Positions 1-8,882 of a DNA stretch of 64,000 nt are shown here, piece after piece. The stretch lies in contig NZ_JOHR01000019.1 of assembly GCF_000719775.1 (NCBI RefSeq), forward strand, positions 116,836 to 180,835, read 5' to 3'. The notes below the pieces were generated by a model. The model was not told the DNA's origin. It ran no database searches and saw only the letters and a list, made by a program, of their open reading frames with translations. Source of the stretch: Streptomyces sp. NRRL F-5135 (lineage in GTDB: Bacteria > Actinomycetota > Actinomycetes > Streptomycetales > Streptomycetaceae). The position numbers and the translations under genes are program-made. Within the stretch, counting starts at the first letter, position 1, and every line of letters begins with the position of its first letter.

Positions 1-670
1 CACCGCGTACGTCGCTGTGCGTGTAGTTGTGTACGTCGATTTCCACACCGTCCAGTTCTCGCCATTCCTGGGGCACCTCGCCCGTCTCGTAGAACAGGCG
101 CCAGCCGTCCAGGCCCGTCAGCGTCCCGTCGGCCAGTTCCGCCAGCAGTCCCCTGATCCAGCCGGCCTGGGCCTCGACCATGTGCAGCTGGTACTCCGTC
201 TCCACGACGAAGAGCCGCGGCAGCCGCTCGCACAGCTTCGCCAGCACCCCCCTCAGCCCCGCCGCCTCTATGTCGAGCGAGGCCGCCCGCTCCCGCAGCA
301 GCGGTATCACCTCGTCCGGTGACAGCGCTCCTATCAGCGACAGCGCCGTCCCGAACAGCGGGAACTCGCGCGCGGGGACCGCCAGCAGGTCGGCCAGCCA
401 CTCCCGCATCTCCTCGCGCCCGGTGGGTGTGAGGCCGTACAGCGTGCGTTCCGGCCGGTTGCCCTGCCGCTGCACCTCGGCGACCGTCACGAACCCGTAC
501 CTCTCCAGGTTCCGTACGACCGTATAGAGGGAGCCGTAATTGATCTTGACGCTGTGTTCCTTGCCGCGCCTGCGCAGCGTCTGCGCCATCTCGTACGGAT
601 GCATGGGGCGTTCGGACAACAGCGTCATCACCGCCAACGCCAGCGGATTGCCGAGCTTGCGCCGTTTCAT
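1..670 (-). CDS. PadR-family transcriptional regulator (3' end beyond window)
   Basis: DNA-binding regulator with an N-terminal PadR winged helix. The start MKRRKLGNPLALAVM, the core PMHPYEMAQTLRRRG and the segment YGSLYTVVRNLERYGFV, followed by GLTPTGREEMREWL, are typical of the family. The C-terminal half is helical, as in longer PadR proteins with a Vir-type dimerisation domain. The reading frame is still open at base 1, so the C-terminus is missing. The ATG at 668-670 follows a purine-rich GGGGGTGGAG stretch. It is divergent from the ECF sigma gene, and the shared 214-bp spacer carries a repeated ACATATCGCG element that may be its operator. Ligand and targets are unknown. The family call is firm; any role in controlling the sigma operon is inference. 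Confidence 0.85.
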   Translation of the reverse strand, partial: MKRRKLGNPLALAVMTLLSERPMHPYEMAQTLRRRGKEHSVKINYGSLYTVVRNLERYGFVTVAEVQRQGNRPERTLYGLTPTGREEMREWLADLLAVPAREFPLFGTALSLIGALSPDEVIPLLRERAASLDIEAAGLRGVLAKLCERLPRLFVVETEYQLHMVEAQAGWIRGLLAELADGTLTGLDGWRLFYETGEVPQEWRELDGVEIDVHNYTHSDVRG

Positions 671-735
671 CTCCACCCCCTGCCGCACGCGACGGATCGA
701 CGGAGACATGCTCCGCGGACGAATACTCGCCAACG

Positions 736-778
736 AACATATCGCGAAGGCGCGGTTCAGTCAACGCGACATATCGCG
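736..778. promoter_or_regulatory. Repeated ACATATCGCG element between padR and the ECF sigma gene
   Basis: Two identical, same-orientation copies of ACATATCGCG lie at 737-746 and 769-778, 32 bp apart (about three helical turns). The second sits inside the inverted repeat CGCGA-CATA-TCGCG (765-778). Position in a divergent promoter region suggests an operator for the adjacent PadR protein. This is an inference; no binding consensus was matched. Confidence 0.4.
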
Positions 779-884
779 TTTCATCAGATCATGGAATCAT
801 CACTTCGCAACGCAGCCTCGTCACGGCAATCCGCCGGAGCCCCGGCTCCGAATGCCGAGTGCAGTCCGTTCGGAAGGAAACCGC

Positions 885-1469
885 GTGAAAGAAGCCGTCT
901 TCATCGGGGGACCCTCCTCCGCGGGCCCGGACCTCCAGGAACTGCTGGCCCTGGTCGCCCGGGGTGACCAGGAGGCGTTCTCCCGCGTGTACGACCTGGC
1001 CAGTGGGCCCGTCCTCGGCCTCGTGCGGTCCGTCCTGCGCGACCCCGCCCAGTCGGAGGAGGTCGTCCAGGAGGTACTGCTGGAGGTCTGGCGTACGGCG
1101 CCGCGCTTCCGGTCCGACCGGGGCAGCGCCATGACCTGGATCCTCACCCTCGCCCACCGGCGCGCGGTGGACCGGGTCCGCTCGGCCCAGGCGGCCGGCG
1201 ACCGGGAACGCCGGGCCGCGCTGCTGGAGCGGACACCGGCCTACGACGAGGTCACCGAACAGGTGGAGGCCGGACTCGAACGTGAACAGGTGCGCCGCTG
1301 TCTGCGCACCCTGACCGAGCTCCAGCGCCAGTCCGTGACGCTGGCCTACTACCGGGGCCTGGCCTACCGGGAGGTGGCCGAGCTGCTCTCGGTGCCGCTC
1401 GGCACGGTCAAGACCCGGATGCGCGACGGGCTCATCCGACTGCGCGACTGCCTGGGGGTGTCCGCATGA
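885..1469 (+). CDS. ECF-family RNA polymerase sigma factor (SigK/ECF19-like)
   Basis: Group 4 sigma factor of 194 residues with sigma region 2 (LVARGDQEAFSRVYDLASGPVL and QEVLLEVWRTAPRF) and region 4 (LTELQRQSVTLAYYRGLAYREVAELL, GTVKTRMRDGLIRLR). The GTG at 885 is chosen because GGAAGGAAA lies just upstream; an in-frame ATG at 852 is the alternative. The stop overlaps the start of the downstream anti-sigma gene (ATGA), so the two are translationally coupled, as in sigK-rskA systems. The photolyase gene follows after 46 bp and is probably in the same operon, hinting at a stress or light-damage regulon. The subgroup assignment rests on the RskA partner. Confidence 0.88.
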   Translation: MKEAVFIGGPSSAGPDLQELLALVARGDQEAFSRVYDLASGPVLGLVRSVLRDPAQSEEVVQEVLLEVWRTAPRFRSDRGSAMTWILTLAHRRAVDRVRSAQAAGDRERRAALLERTPAYDEVTEQVEAGLEREQVRRCLRTLTELQRQSVTLAYYRGLAYREVAELLSVPLGTVKTRMRDGLIRLRDCLGVSA

Positions 1470-2224
1470 CCGCGGCCGATCTGCACACATTGACCGGCGC
1501 GTACGTACTGCACGCCCTGGAGCCCGGGGAACGCGCCGCGTTCGAAGGGCACCTCGACGCGTGCCCGCCGTGCGCCCAGGAAGTGCGCGAACTGGCCGCC
1601 ACCGCCGCCCGACTGGGAAGCGCCGCGGCCGTTTCCCCGCCGCCCGCCCTCAAGGAACAGGTGCTCCGGCGGATCGCCACCGAACGACAGGACCCACCCA
1701 GGGGCCGCGCGCGCTCCCGCCCGAGCGGGGGCGGCGGAGCGCGGGGGCGCGCGATGTCCCGGTTCGCGCTGGCCGCCTGTCTGGCCGCGGCCGCCGCGTT
1801 CGGCGGCGTGGCGGCGTGGCAACAACGGGCGGCCCAGGACGCACGCGGCCGGGCCGAGGCGGCCGAGCAGCGTTCCCAGGCCGTGGTCGCGGTCCTCGCC
1901 GCCCCGGACGCCAAGCTCGCCACGGCGCGGCTGCCCAGCGGCGCGAACAGCACCGTGGTCGTCTCGCGCGGTCAGGACAAGGCCGTGTTCCTTACGTCCG
2001 GGCTGCCGAAGGCTCCGAGGGGGATGGTCTACCAGCTCTGGTACGACGACGGCGGGACGATGCGGGGCGCCGGTCTGATGGACCCCGCCACGGAATCGGA
2101 CGCCGTCCTGCTGGCCGGTCCCGTCGGCGCGGCTTCCGGCATGGGCCTCACGGTGGAACCGGCGGGCGGCTCCGCCCACCCCACCTCGGATCCACTCGTT
2201 CTGCTGAGCTTCCCCGCCACGTGA
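1466..2224 (+). CDS. RskA-type transmembrane zinc anti-sigma factor
   Basis: Membrane anti-sigma factor of 252 residues expected to sequester the sigma factor encoded immediately upstream. The N-terminal cytoplasmic zinc anti-sigma domain carries H29, C33 and C36 (HLDACPPC). A basic linker is followed by one transmembrane helix at about residues 96-117 and an extracytoplasmic RskA domain ending in GMGLTVEPAGG and PLVLLSFPAT, both family hallmarks. The gene overlaps sigma by 4 bp. The known mode for this family is release of sigma by redox change or regulated proteolysis. Which signal applies here cannot be read from the sequence. Confidence 0.9.
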   Translation: MTAADLHTLTGAYVLHALEPGERAAFEGHLDACPPCAQEVRELAATAARLGSAAAVSPPPALKEQVLRRIATERQDPPRGRARSRPSGGGGARGRAMSRFALAACLAAAAAFGGVAAWQQRAAQDARGRAEAAEQRSQAVVAVLAAPDAKLATARLPSGANSTVVVSRGQDKAVFLTSGLPKAPRGMVYQLWYDDGGTMRGAGLMDPATESDAVLLAGPVGAASGMGLTVEPAGGSAHPTSDPLVLLSFPAT

Positions 2225-2270
2225 GCACATGTGCGGGCCCACCTCGGACGGCCGGGCTAGGACGGGAGGC

Positions 2271-3653
2271 ATGAGCGTCGCGATCGCCCTGTTCACCTCC
2301 GATCTGCGCGTGCACGACCAGCCCGTGCTGCGTGCCGCCCTGCGGGCCGCCGACGAGGTGGTGCCCCTGTTCGTGCGCGACTCCGGGGTGACGGCGGCCG
2401 GTTACGACGTCCCCAACCGCCGGGCGTTCCTCGCCGACTGTCTCGCCTCGCTCGACGCGTCGTTGCGGCGCCGGGGCGGCCGGCTGGTCGTCCGCTCGGG
2501 TGAGGTCGTCGAGCAGGTCCGCCGGGTGGTACGGGAGGCCGGGGCCCGGGAGGTGCACCTGGCGGCCGGGGTCAGCGGATACGCCGCACGCCGGGAGGAC
2601 AGGCTGCGCACGGCACTCGAGGGGACGTGCGCGCTCGTCGTCCACGACTCGGTGATCACCGTCGTGCCGCCGGGCCGGCTCGTACCGTCGGGCAAGGACC
2701 ACTTCGCGGTATTCACGCCTTACTTCCGCCGCTGGCGGGAGACGGACCGGCGCGCCGTGATGGCCGCGCCCCGTACGGTCCGGGTCCCCCCGTCCGTCGG
2801 CGGCGAGCCGCTGCCCGTCCGGGACACGGTGGAGGGCGTGTCACCGGGGGTCCCCGAGGGCGGCGAGGAGGCGGGACGCGCCCGCCTGTCGTCCTGGCTG
2901 ACACGAGGGATCGAGACGTACGAGGACCGGCAGGACGGTCTCGCCGACGACGCCACCTCACGGCTGTCCCCCTACCTCCACTTCGGCTGTCTGTCCCCGG
3001 TGGAGCTGACCGAACGGGCCCTGCGCGCGGACGGCCCGGGAGCGGACGCCTTCGTGCGGCAAGTGGCCTGGCGCGACTTCCACCACCAAGTACTCGCGGC
3101 ACGCCCGGAGTCGGCCTTCTCGGACTACCGCGCCCGCCACGACCGCTGGCGCGGGGACCTGGCGGCACGAAGCGAGACGATCGCCTGGCGGGAGGGCCGT
3201 ACCGGCTACCCGGTGGTGGACGCGCCGATGCGCCAACTGCGCTACGAGGGCTGGATGCACAACCGGGCCCGGCTGCTGACGGCGAGTTTCCTCACCAAGA
3301 CCCTCTACGTGGACTGGCGGGAGGGCGCGCGCCACTTCCTGGACCTGCTGGTGGACGGCGACCTGGCCGACAACCAGCTCAACTGGCAGTGGGTGGCGGG
3401 CACCGGCACGGACACCCGCCCCAACCGGGTACTGAATCCGCTGACCCAGGCCAAGCGGTTCGATCCGCGGGGCGACTACGTGCGCCGCTGGGTACCGGAA
3501 CTGGCCGGCATCGAGGGCGCGGCCGTCCACCAGCCATGGAAACTCGACGCCCGCGTCCGGGCCCGCCTCGACTACCCGGATCCGATCGTGGACCTGACGG
3601 AAGCCGGAGAGCGCTTCGCCCGAGCCCGGGACCGCCGAGGCGGCGGGACCTGA
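2271..3653 (+). CDS. phr: Deoxyribodipyrimidine photo-lyase
   Basis: FAD-dependent blue-light enzyme of 460 residues that splits UV-induced cyclobutane pyrimidine dimers. The N-terminal alpha/beta antenna-binding domain begins MSVAIALFTSDLRVHDQPVL. The C-terminal FAD domain contains SRLSPYLHFGCLSP, RQVAWRDFHHQV, GYPVVDAPMRQLRYEGWMHN and NQLNWQWVAGTGTDTRP. These fit class I CPD photolyase and include the tryptophan-rich FAD region. The ATG at 2271 follows GGGAGG. It lies 46 bp after the anti-sigma gene with no terminator between, so it is probably under control of the same ECF sigma factor. A cryptochrome-like regulator is possible in principle, but DNA repair is much more likely. Confidence 0.93.
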   Translation: MSVAIALFTSDLRVHDQPVLRAALRAADEVVPLFVRDSGVTAAGYDVPNRRAFLADCLASLDASLRRRGGRLVVRSGEVVEQVRRVVREAGAREVHLAAGVSGYAARREDRLRTALEGTCALVVHDSVITVVPPGRLVPSGKDHFAVFTPYFRRWRETDRRAVMAAPRTVRVPPSVGGEPLPVRDTVEGVSPGVPEGGEEAGRARLSSWLTRGIETYEDRQDGLADDATSRLSPYLHFGCLSPVELTERALRADGPGADAFVRQVAWRDFHHQVLAARPESAFSDYRARHDRWRGDLAARSETIAWREGRTGYPVVDAPMRQLRYEGWMHNRARLLTASFLTKTLYVDWREGARHFLDLLVDGDLADNQLNWQWVAGTGTDTRPNRVLNPLTQAKRFDPRGDYVRRWVPELAGIEGAAVHQPWKLDARVRARLDYPDPIVDLTEAGERFARARDRRGGGT

Positions 3654-3710
3654 CCTGCCCGGCCGAACCCGCCGCCCCTGGTGGGGCCCGCGCTGACGCC
3701 GATCCCAGGA

Positions 3711-3760
3711 CGGCCGGTCGAGGCGCGGCCGACCCGGCCCGAGGCCGCGTCGGCCGGCCG
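3711..3760. terminator. Hairpin between convergent phr and helY
   Basis: Nested inverted repeat: CGGCCGG (3711-3717) pairs with CCGGCCG (3754-3760), and CGCGGCC (3724-3730) with GGCCGCG (3743-3749). It ends 2 bp before the helY stop codon and could terminate both genes. There is no U-tract, as is usual in Streptomyces. Confidence 0.5.
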
Positions 3761-3762
3761 GG

Positions 3763-6591
3763 TCAGCCCAGGGAGCTGTACGCCACCACCCCGCGCAGCA
3801 CCGCGTCGACCGCCTTACGGGCGTTCTTCGCGACCGTGCTGTGCTCGCGCGGCGCGGCCGCCGCGATCTGGCCGAGCACGTCGATGACCTGCTTGCACCA
3901 GCGCACGAAGTCCCCGGCCGGCATCTCCGCCTCGCGCAGCACCTCGTCCAGGCCCTTGCCCGAGGCCCACATGTAGACCGCCCAGGCGAAGCCCAGATCG
4001 GGCTCGCGCTGGCCGACGCCCTCCGCCTGGTTGATCTTCAGGTCCTCCTCCAGGGCGTCCAGCCGGCCCCAGATGCGCACCATCTCGGCCAGTGCCTGCT
4101 TCGCCGCGCCCGAGGGCAGCTTGGGCGCCACCGCGTCGTCGGCCTGCCGCGCCTCGTACACCAGCGCGGAGACGCACGCGGCGAGCTCGGCCGGGGTGAG
4201 CCCCTCCCACACCTGGTCGCGCAGGCACTCGCTGGCCAGCAGGTCCAGCTCCCCGTAGAGCCGGGCCAGCCGCCTGCCGTGCTCGGTCACCTCGTCGCCG
4301 CGCAGGTAGTCGAGCTCCGTCAGGAGCGCGACGATCCGGTCGAAGGTGCGGGCGATCGTGTTCGTCCGCCCCTCGATCCGGCGCTCCAGCTGGTGCGTGT
4401 CCCGCTTGAGGCGGTGGTAGCGCTCAGCCCAGCGTGCATGGTCCTCGCGCTCGTCACAGCCGTGGCAGGGGTGGGCGCGCAACGCCGTGCGCAGCCGGGC
4501 GATCTCCCGGTCGTCCGCGGCGGGCCCGCGCTGCTTGCGGTGCCGGTCGGGCACGACGTGCCCGGCCTTCGTGCGCAGCGCGGACGCCAGGTCCCGGCGG
4601 GACTGCGGTGAGCGCGGGTTGAAGGACTTCGGGATCCGCATCCGCTCCAGCGCCTCCACGGGCACCGGGAAGTCGATCGACGCCAGCCGCTTGACCTGAC
4701 GCTCCGCCGTCAGCACGAGCGGGCGCGGACCGTCCTGGTACTCGAACCCGCGGTGTCCGTTGGCCCGGCCGGCGGGCAGGCCCGGGTCCAGGACCAGCGC
4801 CAGACCCGCGAACTTCCCGGTCGGCACGTGGATGACGTCACCCGGCTTGAGCTTCTCCAGCGACGCCGCCGCGGCGGCCCTGCGCTGGGCCGCGCCCTGC
4901 TTGGCCAGCTCGGTCTCGCGGTCCTTGAGGTCGCGGCGCAGCCGCGCGTACTCCTCGAAGTCCCCGAGGTGGCAGGTCATGCCCGCGCGGTAGCCCTCGA
5001 GTCCCTCCTCGTTCTTCTGGACCTGGCGCGAGATCCCGACGACCGACTTGTCCGCCTGGAACTGCGCGAACGACGTCTCCAGCAGCTCACGCGAGCGGTG
5101 CCGGCCGAACTGCTGGACGAGATTGACCGCCATGTTGTACGACGGCCGGAAGCTGGAGCGCAGGGGATACGTCCGGGTGCCGGCCAGCCCGGCCAGCGCG
5201 CCCGGATCCATACCGCGCTGCCAGAGGACCACGGCATGGCCCTCCACATCGATGCCCCGGCGGCCCGCGCGTCCGGTGAGCTGGGTGTACTCGCCGGGAG
5301 TGATGTCGGCGTGCTGCTCGCCGTTCCACTTGACGAGCTTCTCCAGGACCACGGACCTGGCCGGCATGTTGATGCCGAGCGCCAGGGTCTCGGTGGCGAA
5401 GACCGCCTTGACCAGCCCTCGGACGAACAGCTCCTCCACCACCTCCTTGAAGGTCGGCAGCATGCCGGCGTGGTGCGCGGCGATGCCCCGCTCCAGCCCT
5501 TCGAGCCATTCGTAGTAACCGAGGACGTGGAGATCCTCATGGGGGATGGAGGCCGTGCGCTCCTCGACCAGCTCACGCACCCGGCGCCGGGCGTCCTCGT
5601 CGTTGAGCCGCAGGCCCGCGTAGAGGCACTGCTGAACGGCGGCCTCACAGCCGGCCCGGCTGAAGATGAAGGTGATCGCGGGCAGCAGCCCCTCGGCGTC
5701 GAGGCGGTCGATGACCTCCGGCCGCGAGGGCGTCCAGATCCGGCTGCGCTGGCGGCGCTCCCGCTCCCGGTCCGCCTCCCGGAGCATCTTGCCGCGCCGT
5801 CGCTCGCGCGGGTTGAACGTGCGCTGGTTCTCCATCCGGGCCAGCCGGACCAGGTCGGGGTTCACCTCCCGCCGGGCGCCCCCGCGGCCCCCGTGGTCGG
5901 TCTCCTCCTCGAAGAGGTCGTACATCCGGCGGCCGGCCAGCACATGCTGCCAGAGCGGCACGGGCCGGTGCTCGGAGACGATCACCTCGGTGTGGCCGCG
6001 GACCGTGTCCAGCCAGTCACCGAACTCCTCCGCGTTCGAAACCGTCGCGGAGAGCGACACCAGGGTGACCGACTCGGGCAGGTGGATGATCACCTCTTCC
6101 CAGACGGCGCCCCGGAAACGGTCGGAGAGGTAGTGCACCTCGTCCATGACCACATAACCGAGCCCGAGCAGTGCCTGCGAGCCCGCGTACAGCATGTTGC
6201 GGAGCACCTCGGTGGTCATGACGACCACGGGAGCGTCCGCGTTGACACTGTTGTCCCCGGTCAGCAGGCCGACCTTGTCGGCCCCGTAGCGCTTGGCCAG
6301 GTCGGCGTACTTCTGGTTGGAGAGTGCCTTGATCGGCGTCGTGTAGAAGCATTTACGGCCCTCGGCCAGGGCCAGATGGACGGCGAACTCGCCGACGATC
6401 GTCTTCCCCGAGCCGGTGGGCGCCGCCACCAGCACGCCCTTGCCGGCTTCCAGGGCCTGGCACGCCTCGACCTGAAAGGGATCCAGGCCGAAGTCGTACA
6501 TCTCCCGGAACGAATACAGCGCCGTGGCCTGCTCGGCGGCGCGGATCCGGGCTGCGGCGTACCGCTCGGCTGGTGAGAGGTCCTCTGTCAT
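3763..6591 (-). CDS. helY: HelY-type Ski2-like DEAD/DEAH RNA helicase
   Basis: Superfamily 2 ATP-dependent helicase of 942 residues in the Ski2/Mtr4-like class. Visible motifs are Walker A PTGSGKT (58-64), motif Ia TTPIKALSNQK, motif II DEVH (150-153), motif III SLSATVSN and motif VI QLTGRAGRRG. After the helicase core a basic linker leads to a beta-barrel-like segment (LKPGDVIHVPTGKFAGLALVLDP) and a helical C-terminal DSHCT domain. The ATG at 6591 (MTEDLSPAERYAAARIR) matches the usual start in Streptomyces homologues; a TTG eleven codons upstream is also open. A very strong hairpin separates it from the tat operon upstream. The role is probably RNA processing or decay; the exact substrate is unknown. 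Confidence 0.9.
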   Translation of the reverse strand: MTEDLSPAERYAAARIRAAEQATALYSFREMYDFGLDPFQVEACQALEAGKGVLVAAPTGSGKTIVGEFAVHLALAEGRKCFYTTPIKALSNQKYADLAKRYGADKVGLLTGDNSVNADAPVVVMTTEVLRNMLYAGSQALLGLGYVVMDEVHYLSDRFRGAVWEEVIIHLPESVTLVSLSATVSNAEEFGDWLDTVRGHTEVIVSEHRPVPLWQHVLAGRRMYDLFEEETDHGGRGGARREVNPDLVRLARMENQRTFNPRERRRGKMLREADRERERRQRSRIWTPSRPEVIDRLDAEGLLPAITFIFSRAGCEAAVQQCLYAGLRLNDEDARRRVRELVEERTASIPHEDLHVLGYYEWLEGLERGIAAHHAGMLPTFKEVVEELFVRGLVKAVFATETLALGINMPARSVVLEKLVKWNGEQHADITPGEYTQLTGRAGRRGIDVEGHAVVLWQRGMDPGALAGLAGTRTYPLRSSFRPSYNMAVNLVQQFGRHRSRELLETSFAQFQADKSVVGISRQVQKNEEGLEGYRAGMTCHLGDFEEYARLRRDLKDRETELAKQGAAQRRAAAAASLEKLKPGDVIHVPTGKFAGLALVLDPGLPAGRANGHRGFEYQDGPRPLVLTAERQVKRLASIDFPVPVEALERMRIPKSFNPRSPQSRRDLASALRTKAGHVVPDRHRKQRGPAADDREIARLRTALRAHPCHGCDEREDHARWAERYHRLKRDTHQLERRIEGRTNTIARTFDRIVALLTELDYLRGDEVTEHGRRLARLYGELDLLASECLRDQVWEGLTPAELAACVSALVYEARQADDAVAPKLPSGAAKQALAEMVRIWGRLDALEEDLKINQAEGVGQREPDLGFAWAVYMWASGKGLDEVLREAEMPAGDFVRWCKQVIDVLGQIAAAAPREHSTVAKNARKAVDAVLRGVVAYSSLG

Positions 6592-6668
6592 CTTGCGGTC
6601 GAGCCTACCCGGCACCTCTGACAATCAGCACGATCTTTAGCCGGGCTTGGAACGCACCTGCGAACCAC

Positions 6669-6708
6669 ACCGGCCCCGGGGTGGAGGAAGGTCCACCCCG
6701 GGGCCGGT
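6669..6708. terminator. Strong 17-bp hairpin after tatC
   Basis: Perfect inverted repeat of 17 bp (6669-6685 with 6692-6708) and a 6-nt loop, lying between the tatC stop and the helY start. It is the likely terminator of the tatA/tatC transcript. Confidence 0.8.
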
Positions 6709-6727
6709 CTTCGGCAGACCTCGCGCG

Positions 6728-7678
6728 TCAGGTGATGTCGTCGTAGCCGTTCAGCCGGTTCGACCGGCCGCCGTCGGACTGTCCGGGGAGGGCGGGCGGT
6801 GGCGAGACCGACTCGATCGGGCCGACGCGCTCGGGGGTCAGGTCCAGGTCCGAGGCCTCGTCGTCGTCCAGATCCGCGTCCGGGTTGTTGCGCCGGCGTC
6901 GGCGGTCGTTGATGAGGCACACGCCGAGCGCCGCGAAGTAGAGCACGACGATGGGCGCGGCCAGCGACAGCATCGTCAGCGGGTCACCGGTCGGCGTGGC
7001 GAAGGCGGAGAAGATCGTGATACCCAGCACGAACCCGCGCCACCAGCCGGCGAGCCGCTTCGCGGACAGTATGCCGGTGAAGTTGAGCAGCACGAGCAGC
7101 AAGGGCAGCTCGAAGGCCAGTCCGAAGACGATGACCATCCGCACGATGAGGTCGAGATACTCGTCCAGTGGCAGCAGGTTGCGGGCGTTCTCGGGAGTGA
7201 AGCCGAGGAGGACCGTCGCGGTCTGCGGAAGGATCTTGTACGCGAGAACGGCCCCCGCCAGGAAGAGCGGGGCACCCACGCCCACGAAGGACATCGCGTA
7301 CTTCTTCTCGTGGCTGTGCAGACCTGGCGCGAGGAAGCCCCAGAGTTGGTAAAGCCAGACCGGCGCCGCCAGCACCAGGCCGGCCACCAGCGAGACCTTG
7401 AGCGCGATGGAGAAGGGCGAGATCAGACCGTTCACGGTCATGTCCGCGCATGGCTCGCCGTTCTTCTGTTTCAGGGAACCATCAACGCACCCAACCGAGT
7501 GAAGGATTGGGTCCATAAGGAAAGCGATCAGTTCCTTGTAGAAGAATGCCGCGATGATCGTGATGACCAAGATCGCCAGCACTGACTTCAGCAGGCGATT
7601 TCGCAGTTCACGCAGGTGCTCCGCGAGAGGCATGCGCCCCTCGGCGTCCTTCTCCTGCTTCGGGGCAGACTTGAGCAA
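6728..7678 (-). CDS. tatC: Sec-independent protein translocase TatC
   Basis: Polytopic membrane receptor of the twin-arginine translocase, which exports folded proteins. The first motif MPLAEHLRELRNRL is the TatC signature. Six transmembrane segments can be seen, including KSVLAILVITIIAAFFY, the FSIALKVSLVAGLVLAAPVWLYQLW region, and FGLAFELPLLLVLLNF with the conserved membrane Glu. The cytoplasmic C-terminus is long, acidic and proline-rich. The TTG at 7678 (MLKSAPKQEKD) is preferred because a GAGGA ribosome-binding site lies 6 bp upstream; a TTG at 7702 is also in frame. The 187-bp gap from tatA may hold a separate promoter. Confidence 0.94.
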   Translation of the reverse strand: MLKSAPKQEKDAEGRMPLAEHLRELRNRLLKSVLAILVITIIAAFFYKELIAFLMDPILHSVGCVDGSLKQKNGEPCADMTVNGLISPFSIALKVSLVAGLVLAAPVWLYQLWGFLAPGLHSHEKKYAMSFVGVGAPLFLAGAVLAYKILPQTATVLLGFTPENARNLLPLDEYLDLIVRMVIVFGLAFELPLLLVLLNFTGILSAKRLAGWWRGFVLGITIFSAFATPTGDPLTMLSLAAPIVVLYFAALGVCLINDRRRRRNNPDADLDDDEASDLDLTPERVGPIESVSPPPALPGQSDGGRSNRLNGYDDIT

Positions 7679-7865
7679 CCCACGTCCTCGTCTCGTCAAC
7701 AACGGCCGTCAGTGAAGTACGTCAGCTACATCGGCCCGGGCCGCAGCCCGGCCAGGGCTCGCTCCGGGAAGGCGTCAGGCTGTTCGGGCAGGGCCTCGGC
7801 CTTCCGGTCCGACGCCCCATCGGCTCAGGACCGTACACCGGTCCCGGCCGTCCGAGCGGCCCGGG

Positions 7866-8156
7866 TCAGCTCTGCGCGGTGCGGTTCGGCTCGCCGACCG
7901 GGCGGGAGCTGGTCACATCGCCCGGGGACGCCTGGATCGTGCGGTGCGTGGCCTGCTGGGCGCTCGTGTCGGCGGGCTGCTCGCCGGCAGGGGCCGACTT
8001 CTCGTCGTCCTTCTTCATGGCCTTGGCCTCACTCTTGAGGATCCGGGCCGACTTGCCGAGCGAGCGCGCCATGTCGGGAAGCTTCTTGGCGCCGAACAGC
8101 AGCAGGATGACGGCGATGATCAGAACGATCTCGAGCGGCTTCAGGTTGCCGATCAT
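7866..8156 (-). CDS. tatA: Twin-arginine translocase subunit TatA
   Basis: Pore-forming component of the Tat system, 96 residues. One N-terminal membrane helix ([15 protein letters not shown]) is followed by the hinge and amphipathic helix [28 protein letters not shown], the TatA signature, then a polar tail. The ATG at 8156 ([11 protein letters not shown]) has AGAAGGAAG upstream and is preferred over an upstream in-frame start. It precedes tatC on the same strand. TatB is not in the window. Confidence 0.94.
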   Translation of the reverse strand: MIGNLKPLEIVLIIAVILLLFGAKKLPDMARSLGKSARILKSEAKAMKKDDEKSAPAGEQPADTSAQQATHRTIQASPGDVTSSRPVGEPNRTAQS

Positions 8157-8382
8157 GTGGGACTTCCTTCTCACTGAGACGGCGGGTGGGGCTTCCCGTA
8201 GACACCGGACCCACGCCCGGCATTGGTGCCGAACGCGATCGTAACCCGCAGGGGTAAACGTGAGGCAATCCCTGTGCGTACTCCCGGCGGCGTCCGGCGG
8301 CCCCTCGTCAGGCCACGATCGTCAGGGTACCCGCCGTCGGCTTTCCGGAGGAGAGCGCCTCCGTACGCCTCTGACGCCGCCT

Positions 8383-8580
8383 TCAACGCAGCGCGTCCCC
8401 CGTCGCCGCCAACCGGGTGGCCGACCGCTCCAGGTCCTCGGCGGCCCGGTTGATCCGGTCCGTGGTGGCGGCCACCTGGCGGCCGAGCCGCTGGGCCTCG
8501 ATGAAGACGCGGATCGCGAGCACGCCGAGCACGGCTATCCCGCAGAAACCCAGGGCGATGGCGAGCATGGGCCAGAACAT
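8383..8580 (-). CDS. Small single-pass membrane protein of unknown function
   Basis: Protein of 65 residues: an N-terminal hydrophobic helix (about residues 2-26) followed by a polar segment with heptad-like spacing (EAQRLGRQVAATTDRINRAAEDLERSATRLA) that could form a coiled coil. It starts 9 bp after the zinc-ribbon gene and shares its strand and probably its transcript. No function is recognised. It could be a small structural or assembly membrane factor; this is a guess from topology only. Confidence 0.65.
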   Translation of the reverse strand: MFWPMLAIALGFCGIAVLGVLAIRVFIEAQRLGRQVAATTDRINRAAEDLERSATRLAATGDALR

Positions 8581-8589
8581 GGGCAGAGC

Positions 8590-8850
8590 CTAGACCGTGG
8601 AGTGGAGGCGCAGCGTCCGCACCCCGCCGCCGGTGAGGAGTTCGATGATGCGCTCCCCCGCCGGCTTGCGTACCGGTGCTTCGCACTCGGGGCAGGTGAA
8701 CGTGTAGAACGTGGTGCTCCGGCTGGCGCCGATGGCCAGCCGCAGTGCCCCGGCGGAGAGTTCGAAGCGGGCTCTGCACTCGGGGCAGGCTGCCTTGAAG
8801 AAGACAGGAGCAATGGTCGAGAAACCGGACACATCAGACATCGTCGACAT
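8590..8850 (-). CDS. Small two-CxxC zinc-ribbon protein of unknown function
   Basis: Protein of 86 residues with two cysteine pairs, CPEC near residue 22 and CPEC near residue 53, spaced as in a zinc ribbon. There is no enzyme domain. It lies 32 bp downstream of pafC on the same strand, within the same run as pafB-pafC and the small membrane protein. An AAGGAG lies upstream of the ATG; a second ATG three codons in is possible. Function unknown. Confidence 0.7.
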   Translation of the reverse strand: MSTMSDVSGFSTIAPVFFKAACPECRARFELSAGALRLAIGASRSTTFYTFTCPECEAPVRKPAGERIIELLTGGGVRTLRLHSTV

Positions 8851-8882
8851 ATTCCTTGGCTCTCCTTGTCCTCAGCGGCCGT

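Noticed and set aside
4753..6576. 607-codon plus-strand frame opposite helY
   Set aside because: Antisense shadow of the helicase, no ribosome-binding site or domain.
8157..8382. Possible gene in the gap between tatA and the small membrane protein
   Set aside because: Open frames here are short and shared with antisense shadows; only a weak 6-bp hairpin (8346-8363) was seen.
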